From the NCBI GenBank assembly GCA_030686995.1, contig CM060681.1:162899333-162963332 (forward strand): a stretch of DNA of 64,000 nt, given 5' to 3'. Below the pieces are notes generated by a model. That model made no database searches. It was given only the letters and a program-made list of their open reading frames with translations, and was not told the origin of the DNA. Source of the DNA: Artemisia argyi (Eukaryota; Streptophyta; Magnoliopsida; Asterales; Asteraceae). Shown here piece after piece: positions 18,563 through 31,100 of this stretch (its first letter is position 1; the number at the start of each line of letters is the position of its first letter). A program made the position numbers and the translations under genes.

Positions 18563-21500
18563 GTATGCTATTCTGAAAAAGGAAAAGGGACATGAAGAAT
18601 TCGATTTAATGGTGGAGTTTCTACAAAGGTCAAAGATTCATTATGCTTTGACACATAGTCCCAATCTGATTTGTGAATCATTGGTGAAGCAATTTTGGGC
18701 ATCTGCTACTAAGAGATCTGACACAGAGATTGTAGCTGAGATTAATGGTGTAGAGTATGTGGTGACAGAAGGTTTGATTAGGACAAAGCTTCAGTTGGAT
18801 GATGAGAATGGTGTGTATCATTCCAACACTGCAGAGATTCTTGCTTGGCTAAGGGAAGCTGGATATCAAAGTACTGATACATCTAAGTGGCACAAGAATC
18901 AATTTTTTCCTAAGTGGAGGTATTTGGTGCATTTGCTGCTCCAATGTGTAAGCAACAAGTGTGGTGGATGGAACCAATTTTCTCTACAATTGGGTTGTGG
19001 TATTGTTTGTCTTTCTAAGGGCCTAACTTATAATTTTTCTAAGTTTATCTTTGAAAATATGCTTGAAAACATTGATAAACAATAGCATAAGTTTTTAATG
19101 TACCCTAGGTTCATACAAATCATTTTAGATATAACCACTGAAGATAAAACCCATGTGCCTATTAAAAGCCTTGGTTCTAAGTTGTTTGCCTCAATGAAAA
19201 CTAATTATACTAGGGAACATCACCCTATGTTAGAAGCTATGTTGCCACCTGGCAATGATAATGTAGTTGAGGGTGATGATGCTGGTAATGTACCTTCTCA
19301 TAATGTTGCTGATGATGGTAATCCATCATCTTCTGGTGTTGCTGCTGATGGTAATCCTTCTGTGGTAATGGAGGAAGAGCCAGCTACAACTGCTGAACCA
19401 TTACCTATTTCTACTGACTTACCACCACCTACCCCTGTACATATGTCACCTAGTCCTACCATTTCACCATCTCAGGATGCTCCAGCTGAGCAAATTCATG
19501 AGTTTGAAGATAATTTTCAGCCTCTTGAACCTGAGTTCACTAGACTACCTACACCCAGTCCTATGAGAGAGCCAATTAATGAAGTCTTTCCTAATGTTGT
19601 ACATGAGTCTGTTTCTCCTGCTGGGTTCAATGAAGCTCCACTTACATCTGAGCAATCAGCTGGTAGAGCAGAGGACCCTATTACTCTCACTTTTGTATAT
19701 GATTCCCTTTGCAGGTACATGAAAATGATTGATGATCTCCAAAAAGAGCTTGCTGATACCAAGACTACTCTTGGTAATGAAATTGCAGGGTTGAAAAGTA
19801 AGGTTCGAGATTTGGAGGCACAGCTGAATCAGCAGAAGCAAAGTAAGAATGGATTGGATACTACTGAAGTTGCTCAGGAGGAAAATTTGGATTCTCTTGA
19901 GATTCTAGCTGAAGTTGCTAGATAGTCTCATGTTGTTCCTCCTAAAGCTGCTGAAGTACCTAAATCTAAACCACAAATTCAATTCAGCAGAAGAAGAAGT
20001 ACAAGACAGTATTTGGCAAGGAAAGCTGTTGAATCTTCCAAAGTGTCTAGTGGTGATGATGATGTGCTCATGACTGAAGCTACTGATATACTTCAGAAGA
20101 AACAATCACCAAGTGGTGTTGCTGCTAACAAATCTGCTGATAAAGGTAATACCTCAGGAGAAGCATTCTTTGTAGCAGGGAAAGAGTATTTACATTCCCC
20201 TGTTCATAATTCATCTGAGAATCAACAAGTTTCTCCTGATAAAGAGATTCAAGAATTACATGATGAACCTATGGAAGATTTGAATGTTCCTCATGATGAT
20301 CTTGCTGAAGGAACAGATGTGGCTGTGGATGAGCTTGTTACAGCTGAAGACAGAGCTGCACAAGAAAAACTCTTCCAAGAATGGGAAGATTATAAGAAGA
20401 GTTCCAATATGGCTGAGGCACAGCAAGCCAAGTTTGATACAGCATATCAGTCTGCCACCCAAAGATATGTTTCTACTTTGCCTATTGAAAGACAAAAAGA
20501 ATTGGATGCTACTGTTCAAGAGTTTGATGAGTCAGATTGGCAGCATATTGGACAACAAGTGATTGCTAATCCTGATTTAGCTGCAGACATTATTGGTAAG
20601 AGGGTGGAGGAAAAGGACTGGCCTGCTGAAATTGTGAAAGTTATGAAGTTGAGAAAGAAGGTAGTAGATGAGTTAAAAGCCAAAGCTAAAAGAGACAAAC
20701 CAATGACTCAAGCACAGCAGAGGGATTATATGAGAACATATGTGAAAAGTCAAAGCAGTTCATCGTATAATACTGCTTGGACTAAGAAACAAGTGTGGGC
20801 ACTTCCATTTGACAAACTGGTTGCAATGTATAATAGGATCAAGGCTAGAAATGAAAAAGATGGAATGGGTGCTTCTAAGAATATTCCTCTCATTTATACT
20901 GATGCTGGTTCATCTGTTCATATGGATATTTCTGTTGCTGCTGAAAAGGTATCTTTACCTGATACTTCTGCTGATGTACCACATGTTGCTGCTTCATCTT
21001 ATGTGGATAAAGGTAAAGCTCAAGTGATAGCAGAAGATCCTCCATCTAGAAAGAGAACTAGGAGACAACTGGAGGAGGAAAGATTGGGTGAAGAGGCAGC
21101 TAGGAAGTTAGATGAGGAACAAAAAGCTGAACTTGCAAGATTTCATGAGCTTAAGGTAAGAGAAGTTGAACTTCAAGCTGCTAGAGACAAACAGATAAGG
21201 AAGGCTATGGATGAACAATATGCATCTGCTGCACTTGAATCTTCTCAGGATTCTACTGATGAACAATTGGATAATCCATCAATGTAAACTGATGCTGCAG
21301 AAGGTGTATCTGCTGAAGCTGAAGTTCCTGATGCATCTTCTCTACCTCATGCTGCTATTTATGTTCCTGGAAGAAGAGCAAAGAGGATGGCTAAAGTCAG
21401 AACTTCACATTCCAAACAAAGCTTAATCAATGTGAATGCTTCTGATGCTTCATTTATAAGAGAAGGATCCCCTGATGATTGGCCTGAGGCAACTAGAGAT

Positions 21501-22016
21501 GTTTTGGTTCACTGGGAGTTAACTGAAAATGGTCAAGTTAATACCATTTACAGATTGGATAAAACTTCTATATCTTTTACATTTCTTCAAGAGATTCTAC
21601 ATCTTGTTGATCATCAGGATTTAGTCACTCTAAATGAGTTGGTTCACAAGTATTATGCAAATCATACTCCTACAAGGTCTGGATTGTATTTATTGGGTGA
21701 TCTTAGAGTGTTGTTTGATTCTTCTACTCCCACTGGTGCTAGCTATGACATATGGAAGAACAATCAGAGATGGAAAGTTCAGAGTTGGAAGTTCTATCCT
21801 ATGCCTTATGTTCATGTGTTGGAAACTACAACTGGTCTAAGGCTTATTATGGATATTAGCAAAAGATATCCTCTGAAAGTGTCTCTGATGGAGAAAATGC
21901 TACAACAAAATTTGGAGATTCCTCCTGATCCAGTTGGGAATGGAAGGTTGTTTGCTGAATCTTTGGTGAAGGTCTTCAAACAAAGGATTAAGACTTCCAG
22001 AGCAGATTCTGTTTAA
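18563..22016 (+). pseudogene. Large extra ORF of copia A (about 1,160 codons with the 5' part), broken by three stops
   Basis: A single frame runs from the B insertion to TAA at 22014, broken only by TAG 19083, TAG 19923 and TAA 21285; each could arise from CAG or CAA by one C-to-T change. The N-terminal 170 residues (FLQRSKIHYALTHSP, KQFWASA, WRYLVHLLLQC, TYNFSKFIFENM) resemble a protein type that I recall from Asteraceae copia polyproteins. A long acidic, Pro/Ser/Thr-rich low-complexity middle has short coiled-coil stretches (LQKELADTKTTLGNEIAGL; RKRTRRQLEEERLGEEAARK). A compact C-terminal domain follows (WKVQSWKFYPMPYVHVLETTTG). SIRE elements may carry an env-like ORF here, but I see no signal peptide or membrane segment, so env function is not supported. 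Confidence 0.75.
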
Positions 22017-22189
22017 GGGTATAATGTTGTATATTTGTTTTTCTTTTCTTAGTAAAAAAAATAAAAAATAAAAAAAATAAAAAATAAAAAAAATAAAAAA
22101 TAAAAATAAATAAAAAAATTTGTTGTATAGTATTGTATCTATTGTTTGCAGGTTTGGTTATCAACTTACCTGATGTTGACTATTTCATC

Positions 22190-22610
22190 ACAAAGTTGGC
22201 TAGTCCAAAGGGTACAGCTTTGGTAAAGACATATCAAATCTGTTGATAGCTGTAATGGTTTGCTAAAAACCATGGGGTTTTCAACTCACCGATGCTTGAT
22301 TGCTGAGTAGTTGAAATGGTTGTCAATTGATCATGGATTTTTCCTTTATGGATTCTGAATAATTGGCTAGTCCACATGTATCTGGCTTGTGGTAAAGGCA
22401 GTGGAAAACCATATTTGGTAATCAGTTAACCAAGATGATTTTCATCAAAATAATTGGCTAGTCCTGAGTAAACGGCTACAGGTAAAGACATCTCAAATCC
22501 GTTTATAGCTGATGATTTGCTAAAAATCACATGGTTATCAGTGTACCTTAGAACACTTGGCTACTCCAGTAGTGATGGCTATTGGTAAAGAGACATCAAA
22601 TCCATTATTT
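22190..22610 (+). repeat. Degenerate tandem repeats, four units
   Basis: Units begin GGCTAGTCC at about 22196, 22363 and 22455 and GGCTACTCC at about 22559. Each has a GGTAAAG word about 25-30 bases later, and in three of the four this is followed by an A/C/T-rich ATCAAATC-like word. Spacing is unequal (about 167, 92 and 104 bases), as expected of old duplications. Confidence 0.65.
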
Positions 22611-22855
22611 TCAATGATTCACCTCTCACAGGAGTTAACACACCTGGATGTGATGAGAATAGTATGAAACTAATTTGTTTTGATGTACATTTAGTCATTT
22701 GTTGCTGCAAAGAATGGAACTTTCAAGTATTTGCTGATCATAGAGATTCTGCTGAAGATGATTCTTTGCTGGTGCTGTATTAGTACAATCCTCTTGGTAT
22801 GTTATTTCGAAGATCTATCAAGAATCTTGAACTTAACCAGGTCAAATTCAAGATT

Positions 22856-22864
22856 AGGGGAGGA
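22856..22864 (+). other. Polypurine tract of copia A
   Basis: AGGGGAGGA ends two bases before the 3' LTR, the standard position for plus-strand priming. Confidence 0.8.
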
Positions 22865-22865
22865 T

Positions 22866-23345
22866 TGTTGGGAATTCTGTTAAGTAAGAATTCTGCTGAC
22901 TGTTTTTGCTGAAGGTTACTGCTGAAGAGCTGGTTCCTGCTGAAGCAGTGTATCTGCTGAAGACTAGTTTCAGTATTATTAATTTCTGCGGATATAGTAT
23001 TTCCGTATTTTATGTATTATAGTTTGGATATGCATGAGATTATTTAGGAAGTGATAATGCATATCTTTTAGAAGTTTTAGAATATACGTTTCTTGGGAAA
23101 CGGTTTAGGGTTCCTTATGTATAAAAGGAACACACGATTATGTATTGTATTACGTTTTAGAAAACACTTTCATTATTATTAAAAGATCCATAGAGGATCA
23201 AAAGTTCTTAGTATTAAACTTGTGTTTGTTTCCGCTTTAAAATACAAGTTACAGAGATTGTCTATTAGTGTGTTTTTGATTACATTAACATAACTAACGA
23301 TTCTAGAGTGCTCAAGAAGATCTATCAAGGTCGAATAGCTCAACA
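22866..23345 (+). repeat. 3' LTR of copia A
   Basis: 480 bp, TG...CA, matching 3234-3713 with about six differences by eye. It is followed by TTTTA, the copy of the target site. Confidence 0.93.
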
Positions 23346-23469
23346 TTTTATATGATCCGGATGGAGAAAAGTTTGAGAAGTCATACCATACCAAGAAAAC
23401 CAATAGGAAATTGAAACCTAAGTTTGATCCCAAAGATGTCCTCGACGAGGAGCTCACACATATAGGATA
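23346..23469 (+). pseudogene. C-terminal end of element C gag-protease beyond copia A
   Basis: Once copia A and one TTTTA copy are removed, the frame that ends at 3233 continues here for about 40 codons (ILYDPDGEKFEK...) and stops at TAG 23467-23469. The tail is basic and hydrophilic with no domain I recognise. The clean join is strong evidence for the insertion boundaries. Confidence 0.8.
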
Positions 23470-24131
23470 GCCCATTCGTAAATAAAAAAAAGCGCTTCTT
23501 GGGAGGCAACCCATGTTTTGTGTGTTTTTATTTGTTTGATTTTTATTTGTTTGATGTTATTTGCTTCCGTATGCATGCTTTATTTTATTGTTGGTAGATC
23601 ATATTTCAAATTAAATTATGAAAATGCTTTATTTTGTTGTTTAACTTCATCTTGACTTCATATAAAGGTATTTTGCAAAAGCTAAGTGTAAGGGGAAACC
23701 CCAAATTTGTTTCTAAGAACGAAAATGATCTTGAGTCGCCACAATATTAAATGAACATGTATATTAGTATTTGTTAGAGTCAAATGATTGTATCGAGTCA
23801 TAATGATGTTTTGCAGGATTTTCTAGGAAGTAGGACATAAGTTTTTCCAGAAATTTTCCGGAAACTTAACATAAAGATTTCTGCAGGTCACTTCTGACGG
23901 CGTCAGGGTTTAACACCTGACGACGTCACATATAAAATTCTGGAAATTTTTCGAGTTTTGTTTTTCTAACGGAGTCATAAAAGTTTTTGTTGATTCTTTA
24001 GTTTTATAAACTCCAGGAAATCTGCAAACATTCATTCCACAAGCATTATATCTTAAATTGCTTTCTAGGATTTGTTAGTATATATAGATTTCCACCGATT
24101 TTACGCGAGGTTGCCTTGATTGTTTTCACAG
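23470..24131 (+). other. Noncoding internal part of element C, left piece
   Basis: It starts with a conserved block (AAGCGCTTCTTGGGAGGCAA) that follows the ORF in B, D, G and I. It contains the first AAGTGTAAGGGG motif (about 23685) and a palindrome pair at 23895-23905 and 23918-23928. It ends at CACAG where D is inserted; the sequence continues at 35988. Confidence 0.7.
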
Positions 24132-25536
24132 TGATGTACGTGGGAATCGCACCAGGTTTTACCTCTCAAGGGATCTTGAGAAGCTTACAACCCCCACCAG
24201 GCAGTGTACCTGATCGTTGTAGTATAGTATAGTGACAAGTACCGGGGGATTGATCGTTCAGCTAGGAATAGTGTCGCTAGGATTAGAAAACCTAAATACT
24301 AGTTCTAAGGGTGAGGGATGATTCTTTTTGTATTTTTATATTTTTTAGAAAGCAAGTAAAAATCTCGGGTTTGAAGGATTTGGGCGGAATTAGTTGCTAG
24401 TCAACTAACCCAATACTAAAGATGCAATCAAACTAAAATACAAGAAATGAAAATAAAATAAATTATACTAAGGTTGTGAGCAATAAGTGGAGAAAATGTG
24501 TTTACTTAGATTTCACTACTCCCTAGACATCTTTTACATGTTAATTACTTGTTATAGTTGCGTGGATGACGGATTGTATTCCTTAATACCATTCATGGGG
24601 TGGCGCACTTAACTCCCCATTCCTATGAGCTCTTATCTCCTCCTATGCCATGCCCAGCACAACCATAGGGATTATAAACAGTGGCTCATGCATTAAATAC
24701 AACCAATAAAGACCTAGTGCACATCGGTTCATGTTTCCTAAGACGTTCAAGCATGTTACCATTTGGAGATCTGCCAGTTTTCTTAAGCCTAACATCAAAT
24801 TCATTCATCCAAAACAACTATAAACAAGTAATCATCACATAATTAACATCTAGGTTTCATTAGATCCAAGCAAACACAAGATAGATCTAGCCTAGCATGA
24901 TGGAATTAAGACAAGAACAAGATATAGACAACCAACACATAGACATATTGATTGAATTAAAAGAATACTTATCTCAATTACACATGAAAGGTATCAAGGG
25001 CTTAGAACCTTGAAAAACCTGTAAAATTCGCACCAAGTTCGTACTTAGGGTTTCTCCAAAACTTCTCTCTCCATGTGTGAAAATTAGGAAAAATATATAT
25101 AGAAAATAGGGTATGACGGCGTCAAGACAAATCTTGTGACGCCGTCACCTCACCGCCAAAATAATTCTCGGACTGCCTTGATCTACTTTTGACGCCGTCA
25201 TGTGTTATGCATTTCCAGGCCGTCATGAATTTTACTCTTGACGCCCTACTTCGTGACGCCTTCAAATCTGTACTGGATCGTCATGGAAATTACTCTTGAC
25301 ACCGTCAGGAATTCCTTCTTGACGCCGTCACCTACTGTTCCCAGCAAGGAAAATTAAGACTTTGGCGTTTTCTTCACTTTTATGCTCCAAAAACGTCTGA
25401 ATTGCTTCCTTTTCCAGATTTCTCTCCCAAAGTACCTAAAATCACAAAAGGAACGATTTAGGGCAATATTTGATCAAATAAATTCAATTCCAGGCTTAAA
25501 TGACCCCCTAAAAACGGTTCATTTTTCGCCTCATCA
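24132..25536 (-). repeat. 3' LTR of element D
   Basis: Reverse complement of the B-type LTR, ending CATCA at 25536. It has the TGACG palindrome array at about 25110-25335 and the tRNA-Asp-like run TCGTTGTAGTATAGT at 24214-24228 (top strand). Confidence 0.92.
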
Positions 25537-26087
25537 TATACCCTTACACTTGAGATTTGTTTGTCCTCAAGCAAATGCGCTTTTATTCTACTCAAAATAC
25601 AAGTTAGGGGTCATTTAACACTAATATAAAAGTAATTACAACAAATAATCGTTCCACTAAAGACCAATAGACAAACACGGAGGTCATATACAAGCACCTC
25701 ACAAATAGTGTTTAGATACTCACATCTCTCGGGTGTAATAAAGTATAAATTACAATATGGAAACGGAAGATATCTCTCACTACCTGTCATAGCAAAATAG
25801 ATTACCATAGGCTTGGGAAAGGATCAAACCTCCACCACATGGCGTAAGCACCTAGGATAAACTATCTAAGAGGTCTTTCTAAGGGTTGTAACGTTAGGTG
25901 TAGGGATATGAAATACACGGTTTTGTTTGATAAAGGAAGTTTTACTGGTGGCGAGTTAACAATCTTGGTTAATTACATATACAATATGGCGTTGCTAAGC
26001 CAAGACTAGACTCGACTTAAGCTAGTAAATGAAAAATAACAAAAACATAAAATGAACATAGAATGAAACGGGATGGTAGTCCGTATG

Positions 26088-26127
<40 letters not shown>

Positions 26128-28080
26128 ATGCACTCTTACCCTACCATCCAAAATAATACATCATAGGGAATAGAAATTCCCTTACACTTGAATTTTTACA
26201 TACTTTATAATGAACTAATCTAATGACTCGAATTAAGAAAATCAAAACACTTTGAGTACTTTTAAGATTAACGTATATATGGGGGTAATAAATGATGTTC
26301 TTCCCCATTACTCCATAAAATATGTACTTTACCCATGAGCCCCAATCGTCCCAAAACAATATGTACAAGGATATGACTCGACTTAGAAACCATGTAATCA
26401 ATTAGATAGTTAACTTAGGGTTTAACAAATAACAATAATGCACTAAAAATGAGCGCATACACGGAAGGCTAAGGCGATTTGGTTGTACATTTAAGTGGGG
26501 TGTAACAAATTCTTCCTTTAAGTAAAATGCTTAACGTTAGAAACGAAAAGATAGGCTCGGAGGGGTGTACTAGGGGTTTCGTGTACTAAAAATGAGTACA
26601 ACGCTAAGGGTGTGGGAAAAATTAGTTGACTTAGCTAGCCAAGTAATATGACTTAAATGGTCAAGTAATTATGATACGGGTTTAACACAAGGGTGATTCT
26701 AATGCCTCTTATCATGTAGTAAATCCTACCACACGAATGTAGTCTCACTAGCGGTCTCGGGATGCATCACTAACGCAAGTTCTAGAATCTAAATGCTACC
26801 GGTACACTCATAAGCACTAATAGTAAATGCTTTTCCTATCAAATCAAAAGGCGAACCTCACATATTTGGGTGGAAAATTTTTCTGAATATACGGTTATGT
26901 GCTAGTCATACAATCTCCTATCCATGAGACGCTTGTTATGGCTAAAGTTTCACTCCTAAATGTTGTAAAAAAATTTAAATTTGGCGCTAAAATTGCACTA
27001 ACAAGTATTTATCATAGTTTTATTACACATCTACCATTAAACAAAACAAACTCAAGCGAAAGTGTATATGTAAGGTATCATCATTTTACCCTCCCCTTAC
27101 AATTAAGATGAACATTGTCCCCAATGTTCAAGTAAAGAATGTAAAAGTGAAATAATTAAAAAGAATGAAATCAAATACTCCCCTGATTCGCTCGGTATGG
27201 ATAATAAGGTGGCCAGGTTAAATCTTCCTCCAAGAAAATGAACAATCAAAGCTTCCCTTCCAGAATATAAATCATCTTCTTGTCATACATAACCTGTAAA
27301 TCCTGAGAAAATAGACAAAACAACCTCGCGTAAAATCGGCGGCATCCTATATAAGTTACTAAATCCTAGAAAACAAGATAAGATATAATGCTTGCGGAAT
27401 GAAGTTTGCAGATTTCCTGGAGATTATAAAACTTAATAATTCACAAAAACCATAAGACTCCGTTAGAAAAATAAAACTGGTAAAATTTCAAGATTTTTAC
27501 ACGTGACGCCATCAAGAGTTAACTCGTGACGCCGTCAGAAGTGACCTGCAGAAATTCTTATGTTAAGTTTCTGGAAAATTTCTGGAAAAACTTGGTTCTA
27601 CTTCCTGGAAAATCCTGCAAAACTTCATTATGACTCAATACAAGCATTTGACTCTAACAAATACGAATATACATGTTCATTTAATATTGTGGAGAATCAT
27701 GATCGGTTTGTTTCTTAAAAACATATTTGGGGTTTCCCCTTACACTTATCTTTTGCAAAAATACTTTTAGGTGGAGTTAAGACTAGGCTAAACAACAAAG
27801 TAAAGTATTTCCACTATTTAATTTAGAAACATGATCTACCAAAAATAAAAATAAAGCATGCATACGGAAGCAAATAACAAACAAACAAAACAAAATCACA
27901 CAAAACATGGGTTGCCTCCTAAGAAGCGCTTTTCTTTATTTACGAGTCTTGTAGCTAGACTCAAGGTCATGGGTTACTACGTGACCTCATCGTTGGTTCC
28001 ACTCTCTAGGTCGTTGACTCCTCCCAAACCAACCAGTCAACCGTGTGCAGCTGATAGGCCCACCTGGGAGAAAGTGCAAG
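25537..28080 (-). other. Conserved noncoding internal region of D
   Basis: Reverse-complement counterpart of 14694-17159 in B, with polypurine-like motifs on the minus strand near 25545, 26180, 27090 and 27745, the hairpin near 27110, the palindrome pair near 27503-27540 and a poly(T) tract at about 26091-26125. No gene is supported. Confidence 0.7.
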
Positions 28081-28121
28081 TTAATATTGACCGTGGAAAT
28101 ATAGGGAAATCCCCGGGTCGT

Positions 28122-31100
28122 TAAATCCCAACGAGATTGAAATTGTATTTTGGAACGATTTGGAGAATGAGTGGTACTGAGGACAGTAACAAAAATGATT
28201 GAGGGATGATTATACTGCTGATTGCTTGGAATTTTAGATAATATGAAAATATATAAACAATAACAGAGTTACACACAAAAGCACAAATAAGAAAATCAGA
28301 TAACAGACAGATGACAAGTGGTATTTAACAAGTTACAAACTACAGGGGGTAAAAGTGAAACATTTGAAAACTTAAAATTAAAAGAAATTGAAAATGAAAA
28401 TGAAATTATAAAAATGATTAAAATATTATTTAATTAATAAAACTATTTAAAATCTAATTAAAACTTAAATTAAATTAACTAAAATTGATAAATGTTACAA
28501 ATTAAACTAAAAACTTGCAAAAATAATTTCTAAACCTTAATTAGAACTTGAAGAAAGTATAAAAAATGAAAATAAATATTTTTGTCTTTTTATGAGTTTT
28601 CTATTAATTAAAAACTATTTAACTTAATTAAACTATTTAAATTATTTTAAATTACTATTAATACTTAAATGACTTATAAAATTATGTAAAAATTTATAAA
28701 ACTAACTAACCATTACAGGAATCTAAAAAAATTATAAAAAATTGCTAAAAATTATATTTAGGCTAATTGACTAATTAATTACTTATTAATTAATTTAAAT
28801 CTAATTTAATTAAATTAAATAGGAAAATTAGAAAATGGACAGTAGAAATTATGAAACTATTTTTTAAAAGTCTTAACTACTTTATAAAACTTAGGAAAAA
28901 TATAAAATTCTATTGTTGTTAATTAAAATTAAAGAAAACTATTTAATTACTAATATCACCTATTTAATTATTTAAACTAATTTTAAATCTAATAAATAGT
29001 AAACAGATTAGGAAAAATCTAAGAATTTTATTTTAACTACTTAAAGGTACTAGGAAATTTATAAAATTATAAAATTGGAAAAGTGCTTATTAATAAGCTG
29101 AAATGAAAATTAAATAGATAATTTCTATTAAATAGAAGCTATCACTATAATTAAAGTTTGCTTTTTCTGGTTTTTCTTTTATAAAACTAGTAAAATACTT
29201 AAAATAAGAAACTTTTACAAAGAAAACTACTATGGAACCTCAGAATAAGCACTGAGAGTGCTTATTGGCTTATACAGTTTACTAGAGTTGACCACACAAA
29301 GAAATAAGCTAAGTTGAGGCTATGTGGGGTCCACACTGGTTAAATCAGATCCACCTAAGTTGTTTTGACTTATTTAAACTAGATTTGATGAGATAAGCTC
29401 AGGTGATAAGCTAAAAAGCTACAATAAGCAACTGCTTATTTGGTTTCTGGTTCAGAAATGGGACAGAGTTTTGATGCAAAACTAAGTAGGGTCCACTGGT
29501 CTAATGGTCAAACTAAGGGTCAACTTTCAAACACTGGTAGGAGGGGGTTGTAAGAACCAATTAGTGAGGTGTGGGACCCACTGGGGTAACCACAAATCAC
29601 CACCAAAGTTGGGTGGGTGAAATAGGGTCTGAGTGCACAGGGCACAAGCTTGCCCTGTAGGTGTTTTTGGATGAGCTTATCTTGTACAAGAAAAATCTTA
29701 AAAATGAAACAGATGTATGAAACTAAAGTTAAGCTGGTAGGTTATACTCACAACAAAATTCAGACCCTAGATCATAACATAAAAATCACCAATATTCATG
29801 CCATTTTGGAGATTTTCTGCACAAGCACTTGTTGACTTTTTCTACTTTTTAGCTAAATTGACTTATGTGAAGTTTGATTGATCCTAGATGATTATATATG
29901 TTATAAAAAACTTAAGTAAGGCTAATTTAGGCTTAAGCTACTAGTAACAAGCTTATGTGAGTGTTTATGGTACTCAAAACATCACACAGTTAACTGTGTG
30001 GTGTTGATTCATGTAATTTTGACTTTTGGTTTATGAGACCACAATTTTATGCCTTAAATATCCTAAATTTCACTACTGCAATCTATTGAAACACCAATAA
30101 ACACCAAATGACAACAAGAGCTAAGCTCACAAGCTTATTCCAAACACTCCCTAAGGTTTACTGTTTTAAGATTTATGGAGCAACAAGTCATAAGAGCTTA
30201 TGACACAGATACAGATCAACTTATGATGATTAATTCAGTATAAATGAACACTTAAACACATGAAATAACAACAATTAACCAAAATTACTTACTATACTAC
30301 TTTGACTGTGTAATTTTGATTTTTTAGTAACTATGAATTCCAACAAACAAGATACTAATTTATTGTTCTATTATCACTATTTAGGACTGAATAAGCACAA
30401 AGTAATTGAAAAAGCAAAGTAATAAGCAAAGCTATAGTATAAAGACAGATTATGAGATTTCAAAAACTTACAAGGTGCTTTCCTGCTCAAACCATGAACC
30501 AAGAACAATCCTATGTCCTCCCTGAGGGTCTAAACCCAACTCCAAAGCTTCTTGTTGCTTCCAAATCACTTCTGAATCCCAGAAATTCAAAACCAATTAC
30601 CACAGTTGACTTTAGTTGACCAATTTGTATTTGTGGAATTTTTTAAAGCTAAACTGAATTGTAAGTTACTAAAAGCTTATTTGAGCTTATTAGGAGCTTA
30701 TGTGTACTTATTGATCCTTACCATCCACTACAGACAACATTAGACATTATTGAGAAATTTGAAATGAACTTGAAAATTGCACAACCTGAGATATGACTTA
30801 AGACTTGAATTTTATTATCACAAAAGTTGAGATTACACCTTAATTGACTAATACAAAGCTTAAAAACTTGAGAACTAACTGAAACAACAGATTATAATTT
30901 TAACGAGACTATTTTTGCTAAATTAAACTATATCTTTTTCTTCTGCTCTTCTCTTCCTTTTATAAGTCCACATTAGGGTTTCATGAAGTACTCTGAACAC
31001 ATCCCACTTGATCTTGACCATTGATTTGTTCTGATTTAATCCTGACCTTCAAATCTGCTTTTGGCGCCAAAAGTCTCCAAGTTAACTTGGAGCCAACGTT

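Larger units (their letters stand above)
22017..22865 (+). other. 3' noncoding region of copia A
   Basis: No ORF is present. There is an (A)nT-rich simple repeat at about 22052-22117, then degenerate repeats with GGCTAGTCC and GGTAAAGACAT words at about 22190-22610, then the polypurine tract AGGGGAGGA at 22856-22864 next to the 3' LTR. Confidence 0.7.
3234..23345 (+). mobile_element. Element A: SIRE-like copia retrotransposon (about 13.3 kb without nested B)
   Basis: Two 480-bp LTRs begin TGTTGGG and end CTCAACA and differ by about six bases by eye. TTTTA flanks both sides (3229-3233 and 23346-23350). A 5' primer site matches initiator tRNA-Met and a purine tract precedes the 3' LTR. Internal order is gag, protease, integrase, RT, RNase H, then a long region with an antisense ORF and a large sense ORF. 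Copia domain order, a gag with coiled coil, and long extra sequence after pol fit the SIRE/Maximus lineage. Gypsy element B lies inside the extra sense ORF. Pol carries frameshifts, so this copy is probably inactive. Confidence 0.9.

Noticed and set aside
18563..22016. Retroviral-type envelope for the large extra ORF of copia A
   Set aside because: I see no signal peptide, membrane segment or cleavage site, so the env label is not supported.
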